From Lumnitzera littorea (taxonomy: Eukaryota; Streptophyta; Magnoliopsida; Myrtales; Combretaceae): DNA of 64,000 nt. The notes under the pieces are model-generated. The model did no database searches. It was not told the origin of the DNA and saw only the letters and a list, made by a program, of their open reading frames with translations. The DNA lies in contig JAMXBB010000002.1 in assembly GCA_024138015.1 (NCBI GenBank), forward strand, positions 15,731,931-15,795,930, written 5' to 3'. The number at the start of each line of letters is the position of its first letter. Position 1 is the stretch's first letter. Shown piece after piece: positions 1 through 11,279 of this stretch. The translations under genes and the position numbers were made by a program.

Positions 1-2109
1 CATCAGCCGTCCTCTCACCCAATGCTTCTTGCAAAACACTGTTGAGCAAACATAGCTGAATTGCGGTTAACGAGTAACTATAAACAACACATAAATCTCA
101 AGAAACTCTCAAAAGTATGTTGGATTATATCAATGAGATATTTTAGGGCATCATTTAGTTGCCATAATTTTATAATATTGGATTGTACAAAACTTCTTAT
201 TCTTTATTTGGTTTGCATAATTATGTGTACTAATAGACAAAAGTGATTTTGGAACGCAGGATAAAAGTTAAAAATTTTATATCAAATATTTAATAATACA
301 AAAATCTACTTCACATTATACAAAATAAATATATCTTTAAATTCCAAAAATAACCTTACTCTAAATTTCAAAACCACAATATTGAACTTTATGATAATTT
401 ATATTATGAAAAATTAATTTCTTTTTTGAAATTTTTCAATCACAAAAATTTGTGTTTAGTATTGGACATATCAAGTGTGATATAATAGAATTGTATTATT
501 TTATACTTTTTATACCGTATTGTCCAAATCTCCTTATCCCGTTAAGTTCTAATAGTCAAATGCCACCTAAGAATATACATGTTAATCTCAATATTTGTAG
601 CAACAAATGGAAATGGACTCAAAATAATATACAAAATAGGAAACTCATTAAGTCAAAATGGATTCATATTAGTGATGGTTTTGTACGTCAATCTAATCTA
701 AATGTGTCAATTTTCGATTTTATTTCTTTCATTTCTCATTACCTTCCTTGCTTGTGTAATCCAATTTAGCAGTAACAAAATCAAATGTTTGTACGAACCA
801 TATTAAATGGTCTCCCAAATACCTCGTTTCAAACTAAAACTTTTAGAGGTAATGTAAAAATTACTACCTGAATTTTTTATGTTTTTCCAATTTTATATCT
901 AAAATTTGAAATGGCTAATGTAATAATACCTAATCAAACTTTTACTTATAAAAATTTATACATAAAAGTTGATTAAGTTACAAAATATCATATTTACTAG
1001 AATTTTTACAAAGCAAATATACCACCTTTGTTATCTTGACAAGATAACAAGGCAAATATTCATTACACAAAATATATAAGTATATAATAATTAAAAGTGA
1101 GGTAGTGAATTTGATAAGCAAAAATTTGCTTGAGTACAAAATTTAATAACTTTAAACTTTAAGTAAGAAGTTAAAAGAAAATAAAAAAACTAATAATTCA
1201 TATAGTGCTTTTTGACATTAGCTCGAACCTTTATATCTCATTCTTATAAATCATCAAAAAGGTTGGTAAAATCTATCAAATCCATAAAAGCGTTTACATT
1301 TCTTTAAGCAATTTCTTTTCCTAGTAGTGGGTAATGAATCTCAAACATTTTCATCTTTTTCCAGAACGTGGGATCGAAAACTACCTATACTACACATGTT
1401 AATTTCTTATGATTTCACCATACCAACCTTACCCATCTGAATCCATATTATTATATAACATATTTTAACCACATTTTTCATAAATATCGGCATTTAGTAT
1501 CCAAAGATATTATATAAAATGTTAAAATTGGGAAAACAAAAGAGAACGAACCGAAAAAAAGTTAGGACATTTTGGTCCACCGGATATAGCAGCTTGGGAA
1601 GGCAAAACCCACATAAAGCGACCTCATGAGATTGTAGCCACGTAGTCCGTCCCATTGGGCGTGCACACTCAATGGTTGATGAATATTAAATGCTAAATAT
1701 TAGCCTAACGTGATCATACCTCATCCCATTATTCAAAGCTAATCGAGTACCTTTTCCCATGTAATCGGATACCTTATCCATTAATTTCAACTTGTTTTTT
1801 CTATGATTCAGCCGGACTAAATACATTACCATTAATTTTTAAGGTGCGATTACAGTTTGGATCGTTCAACGTTTATATTCGGTTAACTTGTGTGTCTTGT
1901 CGATAGTTATTGAAATGTTTAAAAAAGAAATATTTTTATCTTTATAAACTTGATGGCATGTTTTAAAAAAATGAAAAGAAAAACTCATGAATAAGAATAT
2001 TAAGTGTTTATTCTTGTTTCTTACCTCTTAATAAATGTTATAAAAACCATTATCATTTTTCTTACAATTTTTCCAAATTAGGGTAGCAAATATAGTAACA
2101 TTTTGTCAT
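1..2109. other. AT-rich stretch with no recognisable gene
   Basis: I see no domain, transposon end or RNA gene here. Short open frames at 61-246 and 452-769 have the low-complexity composition expected of chance ORFs in AT-rich DNA. A perfect 11-base inverted repeat with a one-base spacer lies at 1028-1050. A slightly GC-richer patch at about 1560-1760 could be old regulatory or gene-flank DNA, but nothing identifies it. Confidence 0.5.
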
Positions 2110-2326
2110 TGTCAAAAATTAGGAATTTCAATCTCCATTAAAGTCCAACACTTAGCTCGACGTTGATCTACAGAATACAGATTAGGGATTCGAGAGAGAA
2201 AAGTGTATGTAAAACGAGTATCGAAATTAGTTTGTTAAGTATGTTACAATTGTATTTATACATAAGGAAAGGGTCACGTGCTTAAACTAACACACATGCG
2301 AGAATAAGATAAATAACTGTGTTTCA
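2110..2326 (-). repeat. 3' LTR of C1
   Basis: This matches 14240-14462 over most of its length, including the shared stretch around 'aaagtccaacact' and the block 'tttgttaagt..gttacaatt'. It begins TG on the plus strand. The inner end is less certain because the two copies diverge after 'aagataaataa'. Confidence 0.8.
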
Positions 2327-2661
2327 CCTAAAGCTCTAGTTAGTAGATTTGCCAACTGAAAACGAGATGCAACATGGAGAATCTTTAGAAAGCCGTTGCT
2401 AACATGATTTTTAGTAAAAATGAATATCAACTTCAATATGCTTTGTTCAACCATGTAAATAAAAATTCTTTACAAATGTGTAGATCTACTATTTGTACAA
2501 AGAACCACTAGAAATTCAACCATAATATGAAAATCTTGAAAAAGATAAGAAAGCTAAAGAAGTTCCTTTATGACTGATTCCATGCCATGATATTTGGCTT
2601 CAATCGAGGATGTGGAAATAGTTGCTTGTATTTTTTGTCTTCCATGAAATCAAAGAAGATC
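2327..2661 (-). pseudogene. C1 RNase H, C-terminal part (decayed)
   Basis: Minus-strand translation in mixed frames gives copia RNase H signatures: a 'QLANLLTRAL'-like end near 2325-2365 corresponding to the family's DQLAD-LTK tail, and 'GSSLISWKTK' near 2640-2661 corresponding to the segment before the S-E-AEY motif. The upstream part of the same domain lies beyond C2, from 10204 rightward. Stops and frameshifts make it non-functional. Confidence 0.7.
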
Positions 2662-2666
2662 CAATG

Positions 2667-2955
2667 AGTGAGGAGATGGAAAAGAAATAAAATAATTGTA
2701 GAAATAGAAAAGAAAAAAATAAGATTTGTATAAAAGAGATGAAAAGATTGTATTTAATATTTTGTGCGTGTTAATTACAAGAATATAAACTTCTATTTAT
2801 ATATAAATGAGCCTTCAACATGATGGAAATATGCTACAATAATAACGATTGATCATTAAATTCTATGATTATATAATAATGATCATTGACCATCAAATGT
2901 TATGATTCTATAATAATAACTATTGATAAAAAATTAATTAGATTAAATGCTAAGA
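2667..2955 (-). repeat. 3' LTR of C2
   Basis: It aligns along its length with 9930-10203; shared blocks include 'atgaaaagatt' and 'gttatgattctataataata'. The two LTRs are visibly diverged (roughly 15 per cent by eye), so C2 is an old insertion. In element orientation the LTR starts with a decayed TGTTAG and, judged from the target duplication, ends in CT instead of CA. Confidence 0.85.
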
Positions 2956-2970
2956 TCCCCCCTCAAACTC
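2956..2970 (-). promoter_or_regulatory. Polypurine tract of C2
   Basis: The plus strand reads as a C-run and pyrimidines directly inside the left LTR; in element sense this is GAGGGGGGA next to the 3' LTR. That is the expected position and composition for the plus-strand primer of reverse transcription. Confidence 0.75.
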
Positions 2971-3590
2971 AAGATGGCAAAAGTTTAGCTAGCTTGAGTT
3001 TGGAAACTAAATCATGAAATATGCCTGATGAATGAACTTGAGTGAAGATATCTACAATTTGATCAATTGAGGAAACAAAGAGGAGTCGAATGGTTCCTTG
3101 AAGTATATGATGTTGAATAAAATGACAATCATTCTTAATATGTTTAGTACGTTCATAGAAAACATTATTTTGAGTAATTTGCATAACACTTCGATTATCA
3201 CAATAAAGAGAAATAGCAAAAGAATGTAAAATATCCATATCTTGAAGTAACTAGCATAACTAAAGAAGTTCAGATGTAGTATCAGTAACTACACGATATT
3301 CAGCCTCAATACTAGAGTGAGAGACAACTGATTGTTTCTTACTATGCCATGAGATCAAAGAAATGCTAAGGAAAAAACAAAATCCAATAGTAGAATGCCG
3401 ATCGATAGGATTGTTAGCCTAATCAACATCAAAGTAAGCTCTTAAATTAAGGGATAAATGTCTAGAGAAATGAAGACCATGAAATAATGTCCCTTTCACA
3501 TAACAAATGATACGTAAAACAACAACAAAATGAGTTGTATGAGAAGCAATCTTGAATTGACTAACAATATGAACTGTAGGAGCAATGTCT
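2969..3590 (-). pseudogene. C2 RNase H domain remnant
   Basis: The minus-strand frame 3238-2969 encodes an 89-residue block with the copia RNase H signatures CDNRS, the ERTKHI-NDCHFI segment, and the DQI-DIFT tail that ends the polyprotein. Upstream, to 3590, weaker matches in shifted frames include the connection region. The catalytic Asp of the CDN motif is present, but frame breaks upstream mean no continuous protein is possible. Confidence 0.8.
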
Positions 3591-3599
3591 AGTCAAGTG

Positions 3600-4470
3600 A
3601 TAGTGAAGTAAATGAGACTACCAACTAATTGTCAATAAACGGGAGTGCCATTTGTAACTAAAAAATGAGCATCAGATTCCATAGGAGTATTCACAACTTT
3701 GCAATCTGTCAAACCAGCACGAGAAATCAATTCAACGGCACATTTTGCTTGAGCCAAATAATATCCAATTTGATCAAAGGAAATTTCTAACCCAAGAAAG
3801 AAACTAAGAAAACCAAGATCTGTCATGTGAAATTGTTGGCTAAGAAAAGCTTTGAGATCGGCAATACCCTGTAAGTCATCTCTTGTAATGATCATGTCAT
3901 CAACATAAAAAAGAAGTAAAGTGCTAACTTAAGTAGTCTTTTAGATAAACAATGTATGTTCTTAAGGATTGGGCTAAAACCAAATTGAATAATAGTATTA
4001 CTAAATTTTGGAAACCATGCATGAGGTGCTTGTTTAAGTCCATAAAGAGCCTCTCATAGCCAACAAACTTTACCAGGTAGATAATCATATCTTTGTGGAG
4101 TTTGCATGAATACCTGTTTAGACAAATCACTATTAAGAAAAGAATTCTTAACATCCATTTGATACAATTTCCATTGTCATCCAATAGCAATAACAATGAG
4201 ACTTTGGATAGAAGTAAGACGAGTTACCAGAGCAAAAGGTTTCTTCATAGTCAATGCCATATTCCTATGTAAATCATTTAGCAATGAATCGTACTTTATA
4301 TCACTTTATGGAACCATTTGCACAAGTCTTTATTTTATAAACCCATTTACATCCAACCATAGATTTGTTAGAAAGGTATGTTGATTGGTAAATACTGAAT
4401 GTTCTTCTTCCATTGCTTGTTGCTAAAGAGGATTAGTATAAACCTCGCAATAATTGCGAGGTTCAAAAGG
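3600..4470 (-). pseudogene. C2 reverse transcriptase remnant
   Basis: The copia RT catalytic motif YVDD is intact at 3896-3907 (minus). It is followed in frame by about 85 residues typical of the RT C-terminus, including DLGFLSFFLGLEI and TPMES. The N-terminal half lies at about 3924-4470 in other frames, with the 'MLRILFLIVI' segment corresponding to the fingers and palm. Several frameshifts and stops are visible. The function was cDNA synthesis from the element's RNA inside virus-like particles. Confidence 0.8.
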
Positions 4471-4509
4471 TATTGTGGTAGAACAAACATAATCTTGAAG
4501 AAGAACTGA

Positions 4510-5620
4510 AGGTTAACTTATACGAAGAGTTCGATGAAGTGGAAGAGATGTAGTAGGAGATAGGATATGAGTAACCGAAGAAGAGGATGTTGTTGTTGTC
4601 TTTACAACTAGAGGACATTCCTTAAGAGGGGCAGAAGGTTGGTCTACATTGGAAATCTTATCACTTGCAAAAACTTCATCAAGAAAAAGAGTAGTGGGAT
4701 TCATAAGAAAAGAGGTAGTAAGTTTGTCATTTTGAAAGAGAATTATTGTGGAAAACATTTTATGCTCCCAAAAAGTAACATGATGAGAAATTCAAAGATG
4801 CTTAAAAATAGGATCCCAATAATGATAACCTTTATGTTTAATGCCATATCCAAGGAAGCAACAAAGTTGTGCTCGTGGTTCTAATTTTATGTACTCACAA
4901 GGTTGAAGAAGTACAAAACAAGCACTACCAAAGACTTTTAGCATATGATAATCTAGATGGTGATGATAAAGATGCTCATATGGAGAAATGTTACCAATAA
5001 TAGAAGAAGGAATACAATTGATTGTGTAGATAGTAATCAAAGAAGCTTCTCCCTAAAAAAATTCAAGATAAGATGAGGAGATCAAAAAGGCTCTACTTGT
5101 ATTCAAAATGTGTATGTGTTTTCATTCTACCTGCCTAATTTAGAGTGATGTACTGGGACAAGACCTTTGAATTAATGTATCATTCTAAGATAAAAAATCG
5201 AGAAGGGTCATTTCTTTATATTCCATGGCATCATCAATACGAAGTATTTTAATTTTGCAAGAGAACCAAGTAGCAGCCATATTTGCAAATTGCATATATA
5301 TAGCAAAACAATTCAGATCTATTTCGCATAAGATAGATCCATGTAAACCTAGAAAAATCATCAACGAAAATCACGAAATAATGTGAACTACGCATTGAAG
5401 CATGAGGGGAGGGTCCCCAGATACCAAAATGAACTAAATCAAAAGGAGTAGGTGAAATAGAAGTACCATTAGAAAAAGGTAAAGCATGATATTTAGAAAG
5501 TTGACATGAGACATAATCAACATTTTCAGATTTGTTAGGACCTAAACAACCACTAGAAATTAAAGAAGTTAACTTAGAAGCTAAAAGGTAACTGTAAGCC
5601 CTAAAGCCAAGCCAAGTAAC
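4510..5620 (-). pseudogene. C2 integrase remnant
   Basis: The frame 5644-5249 gives the GAG-pre-integrase and integrase core. The first catalytic position, normally Asp in the H-D-WGP motif, reads Gly here (HFGIWGPSP), while the following FVIFVDDFSRFTW segment is well kept. The frame 5040-4792 continues with the integrase C-terminal part (EHLYHHHLDY...GSACFV), and 4758-4513 is the Pro/Ser/Thr-rich linker before RT. The domain is interrupted on its N-terminal side by S1 exactly after a WHARLGH-like motif, half of which lies at 8502-8520. Confidence 0.8.
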
Positions 5621-8501
5621 CATAGGTTTGAACTTAAAACCCAAGGTTTAGGACGATCGGCTAAAGGATCCGATCAAACCCAATTTATAAACTATTTAGC
5701 AAAATACCAGTAAAACTGATCCTGTAAACTTAAATTTAAGAAAGTAAGTAGTAAAATAGGAGACTATAAAATTTTCAAATTTTAAGCATAATAACTGCTA
5801 ATTACCGAAAATGCAAAAAGTGTAATATAATAACTAATAAATTAGCAGAGATAGATTATATGTATACTAAAAATTTTAGAATGACCAAAATAATATTTAG
5901 GAATGTTCACGTGTACCCTACATGTATTTACGTGTAGATAAAAATACGCGTAATTGCTAAAATAGGCCGAAAATTAAGTAAATAATTAAAGAAAAATACA
6001 AAATAATTATAAAAAAATCAGAAAAAAATCAGAAGGAGAGGTCTGCAACTGGATCAGGTCGTGACTGAAAAGAAAAAAAATTGGCCAATAAAAATGTGCC
6101 AAACTAAAAGCCTAAAATCAAGGAAATGGGCAAAATCACATCAAATTAATGCACATTAATTACTATGTTTGTCTATAAATAAGGAAAAAATTCACAGAAG
6201 ACATTTGGACAGTTTGTAATCTGAGAAAAATCGAAACACAAGAAAAATCGAGAGAAATTCCAGAAAATAAAAAAAAAAAAAAAAAACTGTGCAGATTAGC
6301 AAGGTGAACTGGAACCACCACCCACCACCACCTGGGACCGAACCACCACCACCACCCTACCCTAGGACCAGCGTCTGGACCGGCCGACAGCCTTGGACCG
6401 GGTTTGGACGGCCAGAAATCCTTGAACCGGTTAGTCATTTACTCATCCCGATTTTTGTATAATTTTGTAAAATTAGTTATTTTGCCCAGAAAATTATGAA
6501 ACTTGTTATTCTGAGGTTTTATTGTATGTAGATTTAGGGAAAAATATTGATTTAGTTTAATTATGTCTGGAAATATAGGGTTCTTAAGAAATTGATCAAA
6601 ACCGAGCATGATTAAACCGGAAATTAAATAGGCTTAGGGATGTAGTTTGGGGCTCAAAATTTTTCTGTAGGATTCTCATATGATTTAGAACAGTGCTATG
6701 AAGCCCTTTTTTTTAAATTAATTTTCGAAAATTTTAAGTTAATTTTTAGCCCTAAAATGATGGTAAAATTGGGTGATTTGGGATTAATTAGGTAATTAGG
6801 ATGTTAATTACTGATTTGGATCTTGATTAGATGATTAAGGAAGTTAATCTCTGCAGTGGAACCCTAATCCTAGCTTTTAGGTACTAATTATGGTTAATTA
6901 GGGAAATTAGGTAAAGAATATGAGAAATTAGGAATATGTGAAAATATAAATTACTAAATTTAAAAAAATAAAGTTATTTAGATAATATTATAATTGAAAT
7001 CAGAAAAATAATAAATCGGAATTAATATTTAATTTTAAGTAAATATCTTAAAATGTAAGATTTTTACACATCGGGAATAAATCCGATATCCCAATTAGGG
7101 TTAGTGTGTACCGAATAGTTAGAATACCAAAATTACGACCCAATAGGATATTTGAATACCCGAGCATAAGGTGATTAATGTCACATTGGGATTCGAGCCT
7201 AATTACGACTTAGGAATTAAAACTAGAATCTAGTTTAGGAGCCGAACCCCGAAATAAAATACAACGAATTATTAATACGTTGTAGGTATACATGAGGAAA
7301 ATGAGTTACATTATAAATTAGAATAAGAATCCATAAAAATAAGTACTAAAAGGACCTCTTTGCATTATAGGACACCCAGAAACAAATCAGCTCGCAATTT
7401 GAGGATCGAGCGATCGAGCAAATTCAAGTAAGTTGGGTTATTGCTTATTGTAATAGAGTACTAGTTTTGTAGTGCTCGGAGACTTAGGCTTGTATATGCT
7501 TGTGATTGTAAGTAGTTTGCGCATGTGTTTGATGTATCTGAATTCGTGCTGGAATTTGTGCTGTGAGTGATTTTGTGACTGATTTAATTGGTATGAACTT
7601 GTTTGAAAACCTTAACCGGAATTTAATCTTAGTCGACCATAATAACCGAAAACGTCATGCATTGCAACCCGTTAGGGGATCATAGGACTCTCCAACCAAA
7701 TACCGACCCCTTCGAAAGGGATAGCGCAGGATTGCAAAATGGTCCCTTCTTCATCCTCAGTCGAACTAAGTGACAGGAGAGGAGGTCGCGGCGGGGGTGA
7801 AGTCAATGGTTCGAAGGTAGTCGCGGGAGGAGCGAGGTCTCCATTGCACAAGCCTGGGTTTGGTTGTGAGCTGCTGCATAACATGGAACTCCTCAACCCG
7901 GATCGGAGCGGGTGAAATTTCTCTGATTTCACAACGGACCGGACTACGTTGTGCGATGACACTTGATTGTTGCATTGCATGAAAATAATTGTTTGATAAC
8001 CCTGTTTGTGCTTGTATGCATTCATGAGTCTCCAATTCAACTTACTGAGCTGTAGTTGCTCATACCCTTATAGATCCTTTTGCAGGTTCTGATTTGTAAT
8101 CTCTTCAAGTACCATGCCGCCCTACAATTATCCAGAGGTTAGTCTTTTTGAAGCCAGGGGTGTGAGGATCAAGTTATTTAGCTTAATGTGTAACCAGACT
8201 GACCTTGTAGTTAAAGGATGAAGACTGTTAGTTATTCTGTAAATTAGTAAACTGTAGTTATTATGTAAATCTTCCTGGGAAGCTCTGTGGACTTATTTAT
8301 ATGATTATCTATGTTTAATAGTAATTTGAGTTACTCATCATATTTGTAGTATAATCATTAATCGAACTGTTTACTTCAAAGCGAGTGGTCGTCGACGCCT
8401 TGTGTAGATTATCTCTATGGTAGGAACTGTGAGGCCAGTTTCTATCATAGAATGGTTTACACGGCGGGACTGTTGCGACTTCGCGACTTCAGGGCGTAAT
8501 A
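5621..8501 (+). mobile_element. S1: solo LTR of a long-LTR retrotransposon family (copy 1)
   Basis: This 2.9-kb block interrupts the C2 integrase between protease and integrase core. The 5-bp sequence GTAAC occurs on both sides (5616-5620 and 8502-8506), and removing the block rejoins the copia frame. It is homologous, in reverse orientation, to 45402-48477 (S2); shared landmarks include the CCACC-rich segment near 6310-6355 and a GC-rich patch at 7700-7910 with 'cccttcgaaagggatagcg'. It ends GGGCGTAATA where S2 ends GGGCGTAACA, typical of plant LTR ends. A TATAAATA at 6174-6181 fits an LTR promoter. No internal coding domain and no second LTR are visible, so a solo LTR is the best reading; a short non-autonomous element is the alternative. 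Confidence 0.7.
6174..6181 (+). promoter_or_regulatory. TATA box candidate in S1
   Basis: TATAAATA lies in an otherwise AT-rich LTR. The homologous position in S2 (minus strand, 47928-47936) also reads TATAAATAG, so the motif is conserved between copies and probably marked the transcription start of the parent element. Confidence 0.5.
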
Positions 8502-8506
8502 GTAAC

Positions 8507-8960
8507 TTAAGCGAGCATGTTAAATAAAAGAATTAACAGTGGCAACAATATTTTTTAGAAGGAATCTGAAGAGATTTTAGCTCAAACAATTGACCAAATT
8601 TACATCCAGTCCTTAAGATCTCCCCCATTTATGAATCCTACACCAAACAACCATAACTTGAAAAAAGTATATTAATACCAGGTTTACATAATTGTCCTAT
8701 AGATAGAAAATTTAATGAAACTTTTGGGTCGTGAAAAACATCTAAAATAAACAACTAAGGTTTATTAATGTTTCCTATATGTTAAACAGACATGGTGGAG
8801 TTATCTATAGTATGAACAATAAATGTAATAACACGATATCTTTGAGATGTTAAAATAGAGGAATCAAAAGTCATGTGGTTACAATATGTAGAATTGAAGA
8901 ACCAAGGGGAAGGTTTACCTAGTCTAATAGATAAAGCTTAAGAAGTTGATTTACTAGGCT
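8507..8960 (-). pseudogene. C2 protease remnant
   Basis: Minus-strand translation near 8850-8925 gives a WFFNS..CNHMT motif corresponding to the copia aspartic protease signature W-DSGA--HMT. The catalytic Asp reads Asn and the Gly of the DSG triad is lost, so it is inactive. At 8502-8520 the start of the GAG-pre-integrase motif (HARLSY, for HARLGH) is seen, cut by S1. Confidence 0.7.
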
Positions 8961-9916
8961 CGTATTGGATTTGTTTAAGGAGAGCTTAGATGTCTTTCGT
9001 AGCAAACTTAGGAGAAGAGCTCTCAAAGCACTCCTCTATAGTAGCGATAGTAGTAATAGTAGCTTTATGAGAAGTCTAAGATGTAGTGCCATGACCATTC
9101 TACTTAGATTCTAGTTGTCGACATTTAGAGATAGTATGACCATACTTCTTACAATAATTGCAAAAGTTCTCTCGAGAAAACTTTGATGAGTTTTGAATAG
9201 ATCCTAACTGGACTTGAACATTAAGAGTACGATTTGAGGATGCTTGACTAACAAGAACCATGTTTGTTAAGGTTGGTATTGCTTAGTATGAAGGGTACAT
9301 AAGCGAGTCTCTTCAGAAATTAAAACCTTGATCATAGTATCAAGCTTAGGCAAAGGACTACAACGAAGTAGAGAGCTTTGAATAGACTCAAACTCATCTA
9401 AAAAAGTCATAAGCAAATGCTAAATACACTGTTGATCTCGAAGATCAACATATATTTTAGTAGCATCAATGCTAGGCCACATAGCACCATAAGTAACTAA
9501 TTGATCCCATAAGGTTTTTAGTTTAAAGATATAAGTATGAATAGTTTAGCTTGGTTGTTGTTGCATCTGATGAAGGCAATGGTATAATTAGAATTGATGA
9601 ATATCGTCAGAGGTGGAATAATGACATACGAGTATTATAAAACTAAGTCAAAATTCAATGATTCTTACCATCCCATTTTTCCAATCACTCAGTAAATTTT
9701 TCTTCATCTTCATTGTCTTTTTTGGAAGGTTTGGTAATTTTATTAGTCACAATATGCCATAAAAGTCTACTTTTTAAGAAACTAGACATCTCTTAACATC
9801 ATAAATCATAATTCAACCTATCAAAAACAACATTAATAGGTTTAGGAATAATTTCAAAGGAATCCATGGTATTTTTGGACTTATCAAAAAAAGAAAAATA
9901 AATTCAAGATTTTTGT
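8960..9916 (-). pseudogene. C2 gag remnant with zinc knuckle
   Basis: The minus strand at about 9105-9175 encodes CNYCKKYGHTISKC, a complete CX2CX4HX4C nucleocapsid zinc knuckle. Upstream toward 9900, fragments resemble the copia gag polyprotein (UBN2-type) in several frames, with stops. The domain would have packaged element RNA. Confidence 0.75.
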
Positions 9917-9929
9917 GGCTCTGATACCA
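9917..9929 (-). promoter_or_regulatory. Primer-binding site of C2 (initiator Met tRNA type)
   Basis: In element sense the sequence is TGGTATCAGAGCC, the standard plant retrotransposon site complementary to the 3' end of initiator methionine tRNA. It directly abuts the right-hand LTR if that LTR ends in CT, as the target duplication indicates. Confidence 0.9.
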
Positions 9930-10203
9930 AGTGAGGAAATAGAAAAGAAATAAAAGATTTGTTTCTAGTAGAGAAATAGAAAAGAGATGAAAAGATTATA
10001 GTTAATATTTTGTGTGTATCAATTACAAGAATATGAACTCCTATTTATATGCAAATAAGCCTTCAATAATTATAGAAATATACTACAACAATGAACATTA
10101 ATTATTAAATTCTATGATTTTATAATAATGGCCATTGACCATTAAATGTTATGATTCTATAATAATAATTACTAGCTAAGAATTAATTAAATAAATACTA
10201 ACA
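9930..10203 (-). repeat. 5' LTR of C2
   Basis: It pairs with 2667-2955. It begins TGTTAG in element sense at 10203 and is followed on the outside by CAATG, the second target-duplication copy. Confidence 0.88.
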
Positions 10204-10208
10204 CAATG

Positions 10209-11270
10209 AATATAAAATAACTAGTCAATGACCTTCAATCAATAACATTAGTTCCCCAATCTACATATGAATACCCAATAAGTGACAAAGTAGAGTTATT
10301 GAATAAAATAGACCGTGATCAAAAGTTCCTTTTACGTATCTCATCACATGTAATGCAGTTCGGCAATGTGATGTACATGGTTGTCCTATAAATTGGCTCA
10401 ATTATTACACTACGAACGAATTGTCTGGTCATGTGATGGTAAGATACAAAAGTCTTCCAATCAAGCATCTATACCCTAAGGGATCTTAAAGTAGAACACC
10501 AAATGTGTGATCATGTTAAAGATGTTATGAAAAAGGTATCTTAACAAGCTTAGAATTAATGAGCCCTGACACATTGGAGAATATCCAATAGAAACTTATG
10601 TTGATTTAACATGAACTCAGCTACTGTTTGACACACCTCAATACCTAAAAAGAAATGCACATCTTCTAGATCCTTTATAGGGAAAGCTCTATCTAAGGCT
10701 AACTTCACATAAAAAATGGTAGACAATGAATTTTTCACAACCAATACGTCATCAACGTAGATGAGTATAGCAAAAAACTCCTTACCTCTTTGTCACATAA
10801 ATAGTGAATGATCATTACAAGATTGGGTAAAACCAAGTGTTGAAATGAAATGGGTAAAATCCCTATTTCATTGCTGCGTGGCTTGTTTTAAGCCATAAAG
10901 TAAACGAATTAATTTGCATACCTATCTTAATGATGAAGTAATGTAACCATCTGGTAGATTCATGTATATTTCTTCTTTTAGAAAACCATGTGAAAAAAGC
11001 ATTATTGATAGTTAACATCAATTTAATGCACATGCCATTGTTTGATAGCAGCCAAAGCCAACAACAGGTGATCGTATTTAATTTTGCAACTAGTGAAAAT
11101 GTATGCACATAATCTATGCCTTCTATTTGATTATATCCTTTTACTATCAGCGATACTGTGTTTCTTTCTATGGATCCATCAAGTTTGCCTTTGTTAAACA
11201 CCTATTTTAACCTAATAGTTTACTTTTCGGGTAATAAATAACTAATTCCTAAGTATCATTAGCTTCAAGA
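10209..11270 (-). pseudogene. C1 reverse transcriptase and start of RNase H (decayed)
   Basis: The frame 11201-10863 carries the RT N-terminal signature (DGSIER, IVKGYNQIEGIDY, TFSLVAKL). YVDD is intact at 10748-10759 and is followed by 62 residues with the FPIKDLEDVHFFLGIE motif. The RNase H begins near 10550 and is interrupted at 10203 by C2. Frameshifts separate the pieces. RT copied element RNA into DNA. Confidence 0.82.
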
Positions 11271-11279
11271 GCTAAAAGC

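Larger units (their letters stand above)
2667..10203 (-). mobile_element. C2: degenerate Ty1/copia element nested in C1
   Basis: Related LTRs at 2667-2955 and 9930-10203, a Met-type primer-binding site next to the right LTR and a purine-rich tract next to the left LTR define a minus-strand copia. The 5-bp sequence CAATG is present on both sides (2662-2666 and 10204-10208), and the C1 reading frame closes up when the element and one CAATG copy are removed. Without the S1 insertion C2 is about 4.65 kb. The order from right to left is LTR, PBS, gag, protease, (S1), integrase, RT, RNase H, PPT, LTR. All coding parts carry stops or frameshifts. Confidence 0.9.
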
